A DNA stretch of 64,000 bases, from contig JAGKWN010000010.1 in assembly GCA_021151805.1 (NCBI GenBank), forward strand, positions 1 through 64,000, read 5' to 3'. Position numbers and translations under genes: made by a program. Below, in pieces: positions 27,504 to 35,888 of this stretch. The stretch is from Cytophagaceae bacterium (lineage in GTDB: Bacteria; Bacteroidota; Bacteroidia; Cytophagales; Cytophagaceae). Each line of letters opens with the position of its first letter. Position 1 is the stretch's first letter. The notes under the pieces were generated by a model. It did not search any database and was not told where the DNA came from. It saw only the letters and a program-made list of their open reading frames with translations.

Positions 27504-28283
27504 ATGAGAGGCCGCATTCTTCTATTCGTATATCTGTTCCTTTCTCTATTTACATTTGGAGCAAACAACTCGGATTTTCCGCCCCTGCCCAATCCTCCAA
27601 GATTGATCAATGATTTTGCCGGTATGCTTAATCCTGACGAAGTTGCACAGCTGGAACAGAAAGTCCGCACTTTCAACGACTCCACTTCCATTGAGATCTC
27701 TGTTGTAATCATTACCAATCTGGGTGATTATGATATTTCTGATTATGCTGCCCGCCTGGGAGAGTACTGGGGCATCGGAAAGAAAGCCAAATCAAATGGT
27801 GTGCTGCTGCTCATCGCAAAAGAAAACCACAAAGCGTTTATTGCAACCGGCTACGGCATGGAAGGCGTACTGCCAGACATGCGTTGCAAAAGAATTATTG
27901 ATGCTGAACTGATTCCTCAATTTAAACGCAGCAATTATTTCAACGGTATTAATTTTACCATTGACGCCATCATCCGGTATTCTAAAAATGAATACACGGC
28001 AGATCCCAATGACAATGTATCTAGCCACCAGGTCAAGCCTGCTTATGTATTCTTATTTATTTTTATCGTAATCATCGTGATCGGATTCATGAACCGTCAT
28101 AACAGAGGCAATAGCGGTGGCCGCGGTTATAACCGCGGCGGCGGCGGCTTCGGCATGTTCCCTCCTATTGGAGGCTTTGGCAGCGGTGGCGGCTGGGGCA
28201 GTGGCGGCGGAAGCAGCGGCGGCGGTTTTGGCGGCTTCGGCGGCGGCGGCTTCGGTGGTGGCGGTGCAGGCGGAGACTGGTAG
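27504..28283 (+). CDS. TPM-domain membrane protein with Gly-rich tail (YgcG-like)
   Basis: A 259-residue protein: signal peptide 1-19; TPM domain about 33-165 (L-I-N-D-F-A-G-M-L, V-E-Q-like K-V-R-T-F-N-D-S-T, GYGMEGVLPD); one membrane helix about 176-194; and a cytosolic tail of about 60 residues made almost only of Gly with Phe, Ser and Arg (GGGGF repeats) ending G-G-A-G-G-D-W. The C-terminal Gly-rich extension is a known feature of YgcG-type TPM proteins. It starts immediately after the first TPM gene and closes the lemA operon. Confidence 0.87.
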   Translation: MRGRILLFVYLFLSLFTFGANNSDFPPLPNPPRLINDFAGMLNPDEVAQLEQKVRTFNDSTSIEISVVIITNLGDYDISDYAARLGEYWGIGKKAKSNGVLLLIAKENHKAFIATGYGMEGVLPDMRCKRIIDAELIPQFKRSNYFNGINFTIDAIIRYSKNEYTADPNDNVSSHQVKPAYVFLFIFIVIIVIGFMNRHNRGNSGGRGYNRGGGGFGMFPPIGGFGSGGGWGSGGGSSGGGFGGFGGGGFGGGGAGGDW

Positions 28284-28317
28284 TTAAGACCATCATTGCA
28301 TCGTTAATCTATGTTGT

Positions 28318-28336
28318 GGTCTGTGAGCCACAGACC
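28318..28336. repeat. Hairpin copy of the CACAGACC intergenic repeat
   Basis: GGTCTGTG / CACAGACC with a 3-nt loop. The same core, with the following 'a.ggtaa', recurs at 30860 and 31569. It is a short copy of the repeat family seen around 30.8 and 31.5 kb. Confidence 0.6.
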
Positions 28337-28366
28337 AAGGGTAAGGGATATTACTCATACAATATA

Positions 28367-28405
28367 AATACGGATGCCATCGTTTAAAGCGATGGCATCC
28401 GTATT
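28367..28405. terminator. 16-bp perfect hairpin between TPM and LysE genes
   Basis: Arms 28367-28382 and 28390-28405 pair perfectly (16 bp, loop of 7). It has no clear U-tract, so it may act as a terminator of the lemA operon or as a structured leader for the gene at 28427. Confidence 0.6.
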
Positions 28406-28426
28406 CTAAATCAATCTTAAACCTAT

Positions 28427-29065
28427 ATGCTCTTCATCAGTCATTTTTTTATCGGGTTTATAGTCAGCTTTCTTGGTACCATTCCACCTTCAACGTTCAA
28501 TCTGCTTGCCATCAAACGCGCCACTTCAACCGGACTCCGCAAAGCTATGCTGTTTGCGGCTGGTGCCGTGTCGGTTGAATTTTTTTATTGCTTCATCGCG
28601 GTAATATTTTCAAGGTATTTTTTATCGCATAAGTCCGTCGCCGACTTCATTGAGATTGTCGCGGTGCCTGCATTCCTCATTCTGGCGTATGTCTTCCTTA
28701 CTAAAAAACATAAAGAGCCTACAGAGAATGAACAGCATCCCAAAGGTTCAAATGATTATGCACAAGGATTATTTATTGGAGTAATTAATTTTACGCAGAT
28801 CACCTTCTGGCTCGGTTACAGCACCTATTTCATAAGCACCGGCTGGATGAAAGATGACTTGCTCTTAATGACAACCTTTGTTGTAGGTGTGTGCAGCGGC
28901 AGTATGGCCATGCTTTTCATATATGCCTACTACTGCAAGAAATGGTTCTATGGAAACGCACCTTCTCTATTTTCTGAAAAGATGCTGAACAAAGTTGTTG
29001 GTTATATTTTTCTAGGGCTTGCTCTATTGCAGGCTGGGAAGCTATTGTGGGAATGGTGGAAATAA
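28427..29065 (+). CDS. LysE-type transporter
   Basis: A 212-residue protein with six hydrophobic segments. The start resembles the LysE/RhtB family: 'FIGFIVSFLGTIPPSTFNLLAIKRA', with a Pro-Pro turn where members usually have G-P. Family proteins export amino acids or related small molecules. The residues that would settle the substrate cannot be read. It is monocistronic, with a hairpin 22 bp upstream and repeats downstream. Confidence 0.7.
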   Translation: MLFISHFFIGFIVSFLGTIPPSTFNLLAIKRATSTGLRKAMLFAAGAVSVEFFYCFIAVIFSRYFLSHKSVADFIEIVAVPAFLILAYVFLTKKHKEPTENEQHPKGSNDYAQGLFIGVINFTQITFWLGYSTYFISTGWMKDDLLLMTTFVVGVCSGSMAMLFIYAYYCKKWFYGNAPSLFSEKMLNKVVGYIFLGLALLQAGKLLWEWWK

Positions 29066-29098
29066 TTCGCTGTGACAAATACAATTTAGACAGCTGCA

Positions 29099-29170
29099 AA
29101 AATGCAGTCAAAGACTGTGAAATAATAAGACACCATCCGCCGCGGCGGAACCGCTTCGCTAAGACTGGCC
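29099..29170. repeat. Composite intergenic repeat, copy upstream of the T9SS-A gene
   Basis: Contains GCAGTCaaaGACTGT, then A-A-A-T-A-A-T-A-A-G-A-C-A-C-C-A and CCGCTTCGCTAAGACTGG. The same order of elements recurs at 30728-30787. An insert (CCGCCGCGGCGG) makes this copy differ in the middle. Confidence 0.7.
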
Positions 29171-29275
29171 CTAGAAATGTTGTAACATTTTGGCAATTCA
29201 TTTTACCTTTACACCTTCATTAAGTAGAATTATTTGTTAAAAATTTCGTATAATTATTTTTTAACCGATCATGCT

Positions 29276-30691
29276 ATGAGACTTTCACTAATTACTTTCC
29301 TTTTGATTTTTATTGCCCTTGCTAATATCGCAACTGCGCAGAATTTTCAACCATTCAGAAATAAATATCAATATCAGTTTACATATACCGGTTATATATC
29401 AAATAGTCTTCATACTGGATTGATACATAGCATTGAAATCGACAGCGCTGCTTTAATTAACGGGGATTCTGTTTTCTATTTCAATAAACTTTATGTTTAT
29501 GAAAATAATTTTTGGGGCAATGCCATGGTTGAAAAACCAGGAGGTGAATATCTCTTTCTGATTAAAAACTATAATCAATTCGATACTGTGATTGTTAAAA
29601 CCCAGCTGGCACTAGGTTCACAGTGGACATATAATCTTGACAATACCTTATATACGGTAACCTATGACCACTATGCTCCGGAAACAGTTTTGACAAACCA
29701 GACAGACTTTGTACAAACTTACATCGTTGAAAATACTACAGGATTTAAAGATTCCATTAAGCTATCAGAAAATTTCGGGCTTGTTTATTCATTTCCTTTT
29801 ACGAATAAAGGTTGGCCTCAGCCTAATCATTTTAATCTAACATATATTTTAACTACTAAGGTTGGCGTAAACAAGCTCAATTATTTTGATTATTTCACTT
29901 ATGATCTAGGAGATGTTTTAGTTTATGAACCCAACCTTACATATCCTAATCTACCCCCGGTAGGCAATGACGTATTTAAAGTACTTTCAAAAACTATTTC
30001 TTTAAATGGCGATACAATTACCTACAGCTTTAGTCGGTGCCATATCGATGCAGTTTCCGGAAACGCCTATTCTACTACTCAAAGCCATTGTGAATTGATC
30101 GTTACGGAGTGTTCTGTACTTGGAAACTTTCCTTATACTTCTGTTTTATCTTTTCCTACTAACAAATCTCAGGTATTTTGTGCGATTGCTTCTGATTTTA
30201 GATTTAACCTTAATGACAATCCGGTTTTGTATATAACACTACCTTATGTTTTTGAACAGTCTTTTTCTTCCTATATTTTTCAGAAAGATATAGGATTGGG
30301 TATGTACAATTTTAACGGTGGTATGTATTATCCAAATACAAGCTATTCAAGAATTCAATACCTCAAACAACCAAATATTGATGATAATTGCGATAATATA
30401 GAAATACTTATGGATACGAAAACGCTGCATGCGTCGAGTACAAACGTAATAGTTGCGCCAAACCCGTTTGATCATGCCCTTTCTCTTACTGCTTCCGATT
30501 TAAAACCGGGAAGCTGGAATGTGCGAATCGTATCTGCTTTGGGAGTTGAAGTGTATACATCTACAATAATCATCTCTTCTTCCAATCAACAAATAGATCT
30601 TGCTAATTTAACTGCATTAAATTCCGGTATTTATTTTCTTTCACTTGAAAATGAAAGCCAGGTGTATAGTCAGAAGATTGTTAAGAAATAA
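29276..30691 (+). CDS. Secreted protein with T9SS type A sorting domain
   Basis: From the ATG at 29276 the protein is 471 residues; the first ATG in frame at 29234 would put 14 extra residues before the signal peptide. The signal peptide ends A-T-A-Q. The body (25-380) shows no recognised enzyme domain and is rich in Tyr, Asn and Thr. The C-terminus (about 395-471) is a Por_Secre_tail: V-A-P-N-P-F-D, then S-G-I-Y-F-L-S-L and a final K-I-V-K-K. It should be exported and surface-attached by T9SS. It is flanked by copies of a composite intergenic repeat. Confidence 0.83.
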   Translation: MRLSLITFLLIFIALANIATAQNFQPFRNKYQYQFTYTGYISNSLHTGLIHSIEIDSAALINGDSVFYFNKLYVYENNFWGNAMVEKPGGEYLFLIKNYNQFDTVIVKTQLALGSQWTYNLDNTLYTVTYDHYAPETVLTNQTDFVQTYIVENTTGFKDSIKLSENFGLVYSFPFTNKGWPQPNHFNLTYILTTKVGVNKLNYFDYFTYDLGDVLVYEPNLTYPNLPPVGNDVFKVLSKTISLNGDTITYSFSRCHIDAVSGNAYSTTQSHCELIVTECSVLGNFPYTSVLSFPTNKSQVFCAIASDFRFNLNDNPVLYITLPYVFEQSFSSYIFQKDIGLGMYNFNGGMYYPNTSYSRIQYLKQPNIDDNCDNIEILMDTKTLHASSTNVIVAPNPFDHALSLTASDLKPGSWNVRIVSALGVEVYTSTIIISSSNQQIDLANLTALNSGIYFLSLENESQVYSQKIVKK

Positions 30692-30727
30692 GTTGGTTGA
30701 AACGGATTGAATTTATTACGGCGAATA

Positions 30728-30890
30728 AAAATGCAGTCAAAGACTGCGAAATAATGAGACACCAGTCACCGCTTCGCTAAGACTGGCGCCAGTGGGTGCA
30801 CAATCCATCATTTCTTAATCTTGCACAAATTCTTTCTTAACTCAATTTACCTTTTGTGTTCTGTGTGCCACAGACCACGGTTAAAAGAAT
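30728..30890. repeat. Composite intergenic repeat, full copy
   Basis: Three inverted-repeat modules lie in order: GCAGTCaaaGACTGC (30733-30747), CCAGTC...GACTGG (about 30762-30786), and TCTGTGtgcCACAGA (30860-30874). The 3' half from GCACAATCC (30798) is nearly identical to 31504-31592, and the 5' half to 29099-29170. The gap of 217 bp between genes holds only this element. Confidence 0.8.
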
Positions 30891-30908
30891 GCTGGCATGA
30901 TTACATGA

Positions 30909-31409
30909 TCATGATTTTTTCCAATGAATTTCAAAATCAGAATATCCGGCATCTTTCAATATAGATTCAAATAAAAAAACCTCTTCCTTGGTATCTAATT
31001 GAATTAAGAATAATTTTTCTTTGTCTGTTTTTTGAATTGCATAAACAACATACGCAAGCTCTCCACCAGATGCATCGTCCCCTGCCGATATCCCTTCAAA
31101 GGCAGAGATTTTAACACTGGCTAAATTCATATAAAACGAGATTTTAAAAGGCTTGCAAAAAAATGAAGTAGCCTTCCATATTTTTTGTGCTTGCAGGTCA
31201 ATATGTATGTGCACCCTGATAAAATAAAAAAGCCATACAAGACACAGACTGAATATGGAAAGTAAAAGAGGCACCAAATCTATACCACAGAAAATAAGAA
31301 TTGAAATGCTTATGAGTATAGGAACAACTGCATTTGGGGAGCTGCTTATTTTAATTCTGTTAGAATTTGTTGTAATTCTATAGCTGTTTATATTATATAC
31401 ATTTTTCAT
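30909..31409 (-). CDS. Small membrane protein of unknown function
   Basis: A 166-residue protein with two adjacent hydrophobic segments (about 29-47 and 50-68) and a soluble C-terminal domain of about 95 residues with alternating strands. The arrangement recalls bacterial PH-like (bPH) membrane proteins, but no signature is firm. It is isolated between repeat copies and may be lineage-specific. Confidence 0.5.
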   Translation of the reverse strand: MKNVYNINSYRITTNSNRIKISSSPNAVVPILISISILIFCGIDLVPLLLSIFSLCLVWLFYFIRVHIHIDLQAQKIWKATSFFCKPFKISFYMNLASVKISAFEGISAGDDASGGELAYVVYAIQKTDKEKLFLIQLDTKEEVFLFESILKDAGYSDFEIHWKKS

Positions 31410-31503
31410 GAGTTTCAGCAGCTGAAAAATTTCATTGCGGATACATTTGCCGCGACGAAGCGTTTTGTCTGGCTTCCGTTCGCCGCTTCACCATGGCCTA
31501 TGG

Positions 31504-31592
31504 CGCACAATCCATCATTTCTTAATCTTGTACAAATTCTTTCTTAACTCAATTGCCTTTTGTTTTTGTGTGCCACAGACCTCGGTAAAGGA
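31504..31592. repeat. Composite intergenic repeat, 3' half
   Basis: A near-identical copy of 30798-30888, with only a few substitutions and small indels in about 90 bp. It ends in TGTGtgcCACA-GACC and 'cggtaaagg'. The gap from 31410 to 31645 contains this and an upstream segment (31435-31500) that shares only short words with the other copies. Confidence 0.8.
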
Positions 31593-31645
31593 AAATTATA
31601 AAGAAATAATTAATGGTAAAATTTGAATCTGTTTAAACCAGCAGA

Positions 31646-31996
31646 TTAGTTTTTATTCGAAATAAATTTAATCCTCGTAACTTGTTTGGTAGTTATTAAT
31701 TCTCCTGCAGAATCTCTATTGGGAACAACTTTCATTTTTGAAACAATTCTCATAGCTTCTTCGATCATTTCAGCAGTTGGTGCTGGCTCACTTGGCCTAG
31801 AAATATACTGTAGATTTGCAGTGGTACTATCTGCTTGAACTTCATACGATATGTATACGATTATTTCCTGTTTTGTTGAATCCTTTTGAGCTGCAATTGA
31901 TTTCTGTTTCGGGTGCTTACTGCCAGCATTAGTATTCTGGGCATAACTGAAACTGAAATTCAATAAGAAAAATAAGACTGTTATTATTCGTATCAT
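31646..31996 (-). CDS. Small periplasmic protein, possibly TonB-C-like
   Basis: A 116-residue protein with a signal peptide at 1-19 (ending S-Y-A-Q). The C-terminal 75 residues have a strand-helix-strand order with an EAMRIVSKM helix and V-T-R-I-K-F-I final strand, loosely resembling the TonB C-terminal fold. That resemblance is weak. It is 16 bp from the uvrA stop on the same strand, so read-through from it into uvrA is not possible, but uvrA transcripts may reach it. Confidence 0.5.
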   Translation of the reverse strand: MIRIITVLFFLLNFSFSYAQNTNAGSKHPKQKSIAAQKDSTKQEIIVYISYEVQADSTTANLQYISRPSEPAPTAEMIEEAMRIVSKMKVVPNRDSAGELITTKQVTRIKFISNKN

Positions 31997-32012
31997 AGTA
32001 CATCTTTTAATA

Positions 32013-34847
32013 TCAACTCAATTTCTCTCTCAAATATTTCGCGGTATATCCTTTTTTGCATTTCAGCATCTCTTCAGGTGTGCCTTCGAAAATAACTTCG
32101 CCGCCGCCGTTACCACCTTCCGGGCCAATATCAATGATCCAATCCGCACACTTGATCATTTCCATGTTGTGTTCAATCACAATCACAGAATTGCCTTTGT
32201 TTACAAGTGCCTGTATGGAATCCAGCAGCTTGCGGATATCATGGAAATGTAAACCGGTTGTCGGTTCATCAAACAGGAACAGGATATGCTCGTTGTTGTC
32301 TTCCGGAGATTTGCCCAGGAATGAAGCAAGCTTCACTCGCTGCGCTTCACCACCCGATAGCGAGCTCGATGATTGCCCCAGGTGTACATATCCCAAACCT
32401 ACGTCTGCCAATGGCTGTAGTTTCTCAATCAGTTTTGGTTTGTCTTTGAAGAAGGTTAAACTTTCTTCGATTGTCATATCCAGCACATCGGATACGCTCT
32501 TATCGTTATACTTAACTTCCAGAATTTCCTGTTTGAAACGCTTACCGTTGCAGGCTTCGCACGTTAAATGTACATCTGCCATGAACTGCATCTCAACCGT
32601 TACAATACCTTCACCCTGGCACATCTCACACCTTCCGCCTTCTACGTTAAAAGAAAAATGCCCCGGTTTATACGCGCGTGCTTTTGACAACGGCTGGTCT
32701 GCATATAAATTACGGATCAGGTCATATGCTTTCACATACGTTACCGGATTTGAACGCGATGATTTTCCGATCGGATTCTGGTCTACAAATTCTATCTGCG
32801 TTACTTCACGAATGTCTCCATCCATGCGGTCGAACTTGCCCGTAAACTCTCCGGAGAAGCCAAATAGTTTTTGTAAGGAAGGAAATAATATTTTCTTCAC
32901 CAGGGTTGATTTACCTGAGCCACTCACGCCTGTTACGACCGTGAATGTATGCAGCGGAAATTTGACATTGATGTTTTTAAGATTGTTCTCTCTCGCACCT
33001 TTGATCTCAATAAATGAATTCCATTTTCTGCGGTGCTTCGGCACTTCAATCTTAGAACGGCCTGTCAGATAATCAGTCGTGTAGGAACCGCTATGCGTGA
33101 TCATATCTTCGATTACACCCTGAAACATGAGCTTGCCGCCATGAATACCGGCATCCGGACCAATATCAATGATCTGGTCGGCAGCACGCATGACTTCTTC
33201 CTCGTGTTCAACAACAATAACCGTGTTACCCATGTCGCGCAGCATCTTCAATACTTCAACCAGCTTACCGGTGTCACGCGGGTGCAAACCAATACTCGGT
33301 TCATCCAACACATACATAGAACCAACTAACGCGCTTCCCAGTGATGTTGCCAGTTTAATGCGTTGAAACTCCCCGCCCGAAAGCGATGCCGTTAATCGGT
33401 TTAGTGTCAAATAGCCCAAGCCAACTTTGTCCAGGTACGAAAGGCGATTCGTGATTTCTTTCAGCAAACGTTCAGCGATCTTTGCTTCGTTCTTCTGTAG
33501 CTTCATGCTGTTAAAGAATTCCAGCGCTTCATCTACCGGCATCAATACAATGTCTGTGATTGATTTCCCTGCAACCTTTACATACGATGCATCTTTGCGC
33601 AAACGCGTGCCGCGGCAATCCGGACAAACGGTTCTGCCTTTAAAGCGCGACAACATTACGCGATACTGAATCTTGTAGGTCTGTGTTTCTAAATAGGCGA
33701 AGAAGGCATTCAAACCATCGAAGTATTTATTTCCTTCCCACAATAATTTCCGTTCTTCTTCGGATAAATCCTGAATTGCCCTATGGATCGGGAAATCGAA
33801 TTTGATTCCGTTCTTGATCAATGGTTTCAGCCACTCACTCATCTTCTCTCCGCGCCAGCAGGCAATCGCACCTTCATACACAGACAAGGATTTGTCAGGA
33901 ATCACGAGGTCTTCATCAATACCTAATACATGCCCGAAACCTTCGCAGGTTCTGCAGGCGCCGAACGGATTGTTAAAGCTGAAGAAGTTTGCAGAGGGTT
34001 CTTCAAAAATAATTCCGTCTGCTTCAAAGCGATCACAGAAGTCGCGCGTTTCGCCGTTTGGTATAACGATGCGGCAATCGCCGTCGCCTTCATAAAAGGC
34101 AGTCTGCACAGAATCTGATACACGGAATGGTGCATCTTCTTCTGTTTTGTTTACTGAATTCCGGTCGATCAAAATCCAGGCATCTGCTTTTGCAGGAATT
34201 GCCTTTGCTCCTTTTTCAATCAATTCTTCAATCGTAGCAACTTCGCTGTTTACATACAAACGTGTAAAACCTTTCTGCAAAAGAATCTGCAATTCTTCCA
34301 GCGGTTTGCGGTCGTGCTTGGTTCTGAAAGGCGCAAGGACCATGAAGCGTGTGCCTTCTTCGTGTTCAAATACCCAGTCTACAACATCTGTAACGGTATT
34401 CTTTTTAACTTCTAATCCGCTGACCGGAGAAATGGTGTGGCCAATGCGGGCAAATAATAATTTCAGGTAATCGTAAATCTCTGTGGTTGTACCTACGGTA
34501 GAACGTGGGTTTCGGGAATTTACTTTTTGTTCAATGGCGATCGCAGGCGAAACACCTTTGATGTAATCCACTTCCGGTTTTTCCATCCGGCCTAAAAACT
34601 GGCGCGCATAGGAGCTAAGGCTTTCTACGTACATACGCTGGCCTTCGGCAAACAAGGTGTCGAATGCCAGGGATGATTTGCCGGAGCCGGAAAGTCCGGT
34701 GATAACAACTAATTTATTTCTGGGAATTGCAACGTCGACATTTTTCAGATTATGTACACGTGCTCCTTTGATGATAATGAAATTCCTTGGATCTAAAGAT
34801 TCTATATCAAGCGCGTATTCTTTTTTCGCCACAGCCGTTCCTTTCAT
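32013..34847 (-). CDS. uvrA: UvrABC excinuclease subunit A
   Basis: DNA-damage recognition ATPase of nucleotide excision repair, 944 residues from the ATG at 34847. A TTG 16 codons upstream is less likely. Two ABC cassettes are present: Walker A GLSGSGKS (N-terminal) and GVSGSGKS (about residue 640), with signatures LSGGEFQRIKLA and LSGGEAQRVKLA. Zinc-binding Cys pairs are seen in CRTCEGFG, CPDCRG, CEMCQGEG and CEACNG. It has an ATP-binding core of normal length. CTAG heptamer arrays lie just upstream. Confidence 0.97.
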   Translation of the reverse strand: MKGTAVAKKEYALDIESLDPRNFIIIKGARVHNLKNVDVAIPRNKLVVITGLSGSGKSSLAFDTLFAEGQRMYVESLSSYARQFLGRMEKPEVDYIKGVSPAIAIEQKVNSRNPRSTVGTTTEIYDYLKLLFARIGHTISPVSGLEVKKNTVTDVVDWVFEHEEGTRFMVLAPFRTKHDRKPLEELQILLQKGFTRLYVNSEVATIEELIEKGAKAIPAKADAWILIDRNSVNKTEEDAPFRVSDSVQTAFYEGDGDCRIVIPNGETRDFCDRFEADGIIFEEPSANFFSFNNPFGACRTCEGFGHVLGIDEDLVIPDKSLSVYEGAIACWRGEKMSEWLKPLIKNGIKFDFPIHRAIQDLSEEERKLLWEGNKYFDGLNAFFAYLETQTYKIQYRVMLSRFKGRTVCPDCRGTRLRKDASYVKVAGKSITDIVLMPVDEALEFFNSMKLQKNEAKIAERLLKEITNRLSYLDKVGLGYLTLNRLTASLSGGEFQRIKLATSLGSALVGSMYVLDEPSIGLHPRDTGKLVEVLKMLRDMGNTVIVVEHEEEVMRAADQIIDIGPDAGIHGGKLMFQGVIEDMITHSGSYTTDYLTGRSKIEVPKHRRKWNSFIEIKGARENNLKNINVKFPLHTFTVVTGVSGSGKSTLVKKILFPSLQKLFGFSGEFTGKFDRMDGDIREVTQIEFVDQNPIGKSSRSNPVTYVKAYDLIRNLYADQPLSKARAYKPGHFSFNVEGGRCEMCQGEGIVTVEMQFMADVHLTCEACNGKRFKQEILEVKYNDKSVSDVLDMTIEESLTFFKDKPKLIEKLQPLADVGLGYVHLGQSSSSLSGGEAQRVKLASFLGKSPEDNNEHILFLFDEPTTGLHFHDIRKLLDSIQALVNKGNSVIVIEHNMEMIKCADWIIDIGPEGGNGGGEVIFEGTPEEMLKCKKGYTAKYLREKLS

Positions 34848-34950
34848 ATAGTGTGTTTTACGGGTCTTCTTTCGTATCTGCCGATTGATGCTCAATAAGC
34901 AACCGACATCTTTAAAGTTCCGCTTTTTTATTCAATTTAAAAAATAGTTG

Positions 34951-35027
34951 CCAGGTTCTAGTTGCCAGGTGCTAGACGAGAAAGTACTAAGAATAGTTGC
35001 CAGATTCTAGGTGCTAATTACTAGACA
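34951..35027. repeat. Heptamer arrays (CTAG/CCAG type) upstream of uvrA
   Basis: Two runs, TTGCCAG GTTCTAG TTGCCAG GTGCTAG from about 34948, and TTGCCAG ATTCTAG GTGCTAA TTACTAG ending at 35024, keep a 7-bp period (CTAG at 34958, 34972, 35007, 35021). They lie in the 291-bp gap between uvrA and the DMT gene; the rest of that gap (35028-35110) shows nothing recognisable. Confidence 0.75.
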
Positions 35028-35110
35028 AGGAAGAACTAAGTTTTGAACTCAAATGATAAATTTGCATTAGCTTCAATTTCAACTAAGATCAATAATTCCA
35101 CACGTTCAGT

Positions 35111-35145
35111 CTAGAAACTAGTAACTAGCGACTAGAACCTACTTC
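35111..35145 (-). repeat. CTAGNNN heptamer array at the DMT gene stop
   Basis: CTAG at 35111, 35118, 35125 and 35132, then CTACTTC at 35139, whose CTA is the reverse complement of the gene's TAG stop. Read on the minus strand, the first 20 or so bases after the stop closely match those after the recX stop (TAGGTxCTAGTCGCTAG). Confidence 0.85.
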
Positions 35146-35579
35146 TTATAAAACAGCCACAGCGCAAAGAACATCAATCCCATGGCTGTTAATTTTTTCC
35201 AGTTTACAGGTATGCTTACTCCGGTAAAAATGCCGAAGTGATCAATGACTGCGCTGGTAGAGAGCTGCGCGATAATTAAAATCATCAGTACATTTCCGAT
35301 TCCAATTTTAGGAACAAACATCACGCTGGTCATCACATAAAATGCGCCCAGCAACCCGCCGGTTAATTTCCATAAAGGCATTTCTTTGATCAGCATGATA
35401 TCGCCTTTGCCTGCCAGCATCATACCAATAAAAAGTGCAATTGTTCCAACCATAAAAGATGTAAAGGATGCTTCAATGGTTCCGATCTGTCTGCCTAATG
35501 CACCATTTACCCCTGCCTGAAATGCCACAGCAACTCCTGCCAACGCCAGCATTATAAATGTACCTATATCCATTTTCAT
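35139..35579 (-). CDS. DMT-type membrane protein (DUF606/YdcZ-like)
   Basis: A 146-residue protein with five hydrophobic segments. The start MKMDIGTFIMLALAGVAVAF, the NGALGRQIGTIEASFTSF turn near 25-42 and the M-T-S-V-M-F-V-P-K-I-G segment match the YdcZ/DUF606 family, small half-sized relatives of drug/metabolite transporters. Substrate unknown. The stop codon is embedded in a CTAG heptamer array. Confidence 0.82.
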   Translation of the reverse strand: MKMDIGTFIMLALAGVAVAFQAGVNGALGRQIGTIEASFTSFMVGTIALFIGMMLAGKGDIMLIKEMPLWKLTGGLLGAFYVMTSVMFVPKIGIGNVLMILIIAQLSTSAVIDHFGIFTGVSIPVNWKKLTAMGLMFFALWLFYKK

Positions 35580-35888
35580 AAATTTTTTCGCTTGTTTCCT
35601 GTGACCCGCTGAATTTTCTGCTCAGGTTTATTTTTCAAAAACGACCTCTGTTTGATTGAAAGACCTGTTTCTGCCTGTACAACTAAGTCAATCCTGCTAA
35701 AGGTTCAAAATATTAAATAAAAAAATTATTTTTCTGATTTCGGCTTACTTTTTGCTTTTACCTGGAATATATGGTTGCAAATTCAGATATTTGCTCTATA
35801 TTTAAATCATAATTTAAAAGCGCCTTACGTTTAACCTTAAACACTACCCTATGAGATAAACCTCTACGTTAACCAAACACATACGGAT
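35580..35888. other. Intergenic region upstream of the sigma factor
   Basis: A 309-bp AT-rich gap between divergent genes. It should contain both promoters. No full TTG-N20-TAnnTTTG pair was found, and no repeat or small ORF. A stretch at 35813-35888 directly before the sigma gene is rich in AAC/CCT and may be the leader. Confidence 0.45.

Noticed and set aside
28318..31592. Insertion sequence or transposon around the repeats
   Set aside because: No transposase gene or target-site duplication is visible; the repeats are short and hairpin-rich.
32056..33072. Long 338-residue open frame on the plus strand
   Set aside because: It lies wholly inside uvrA on the opposite strand and has Ser/Pro-rich composition typical of a shadow of a GC-richer gene.
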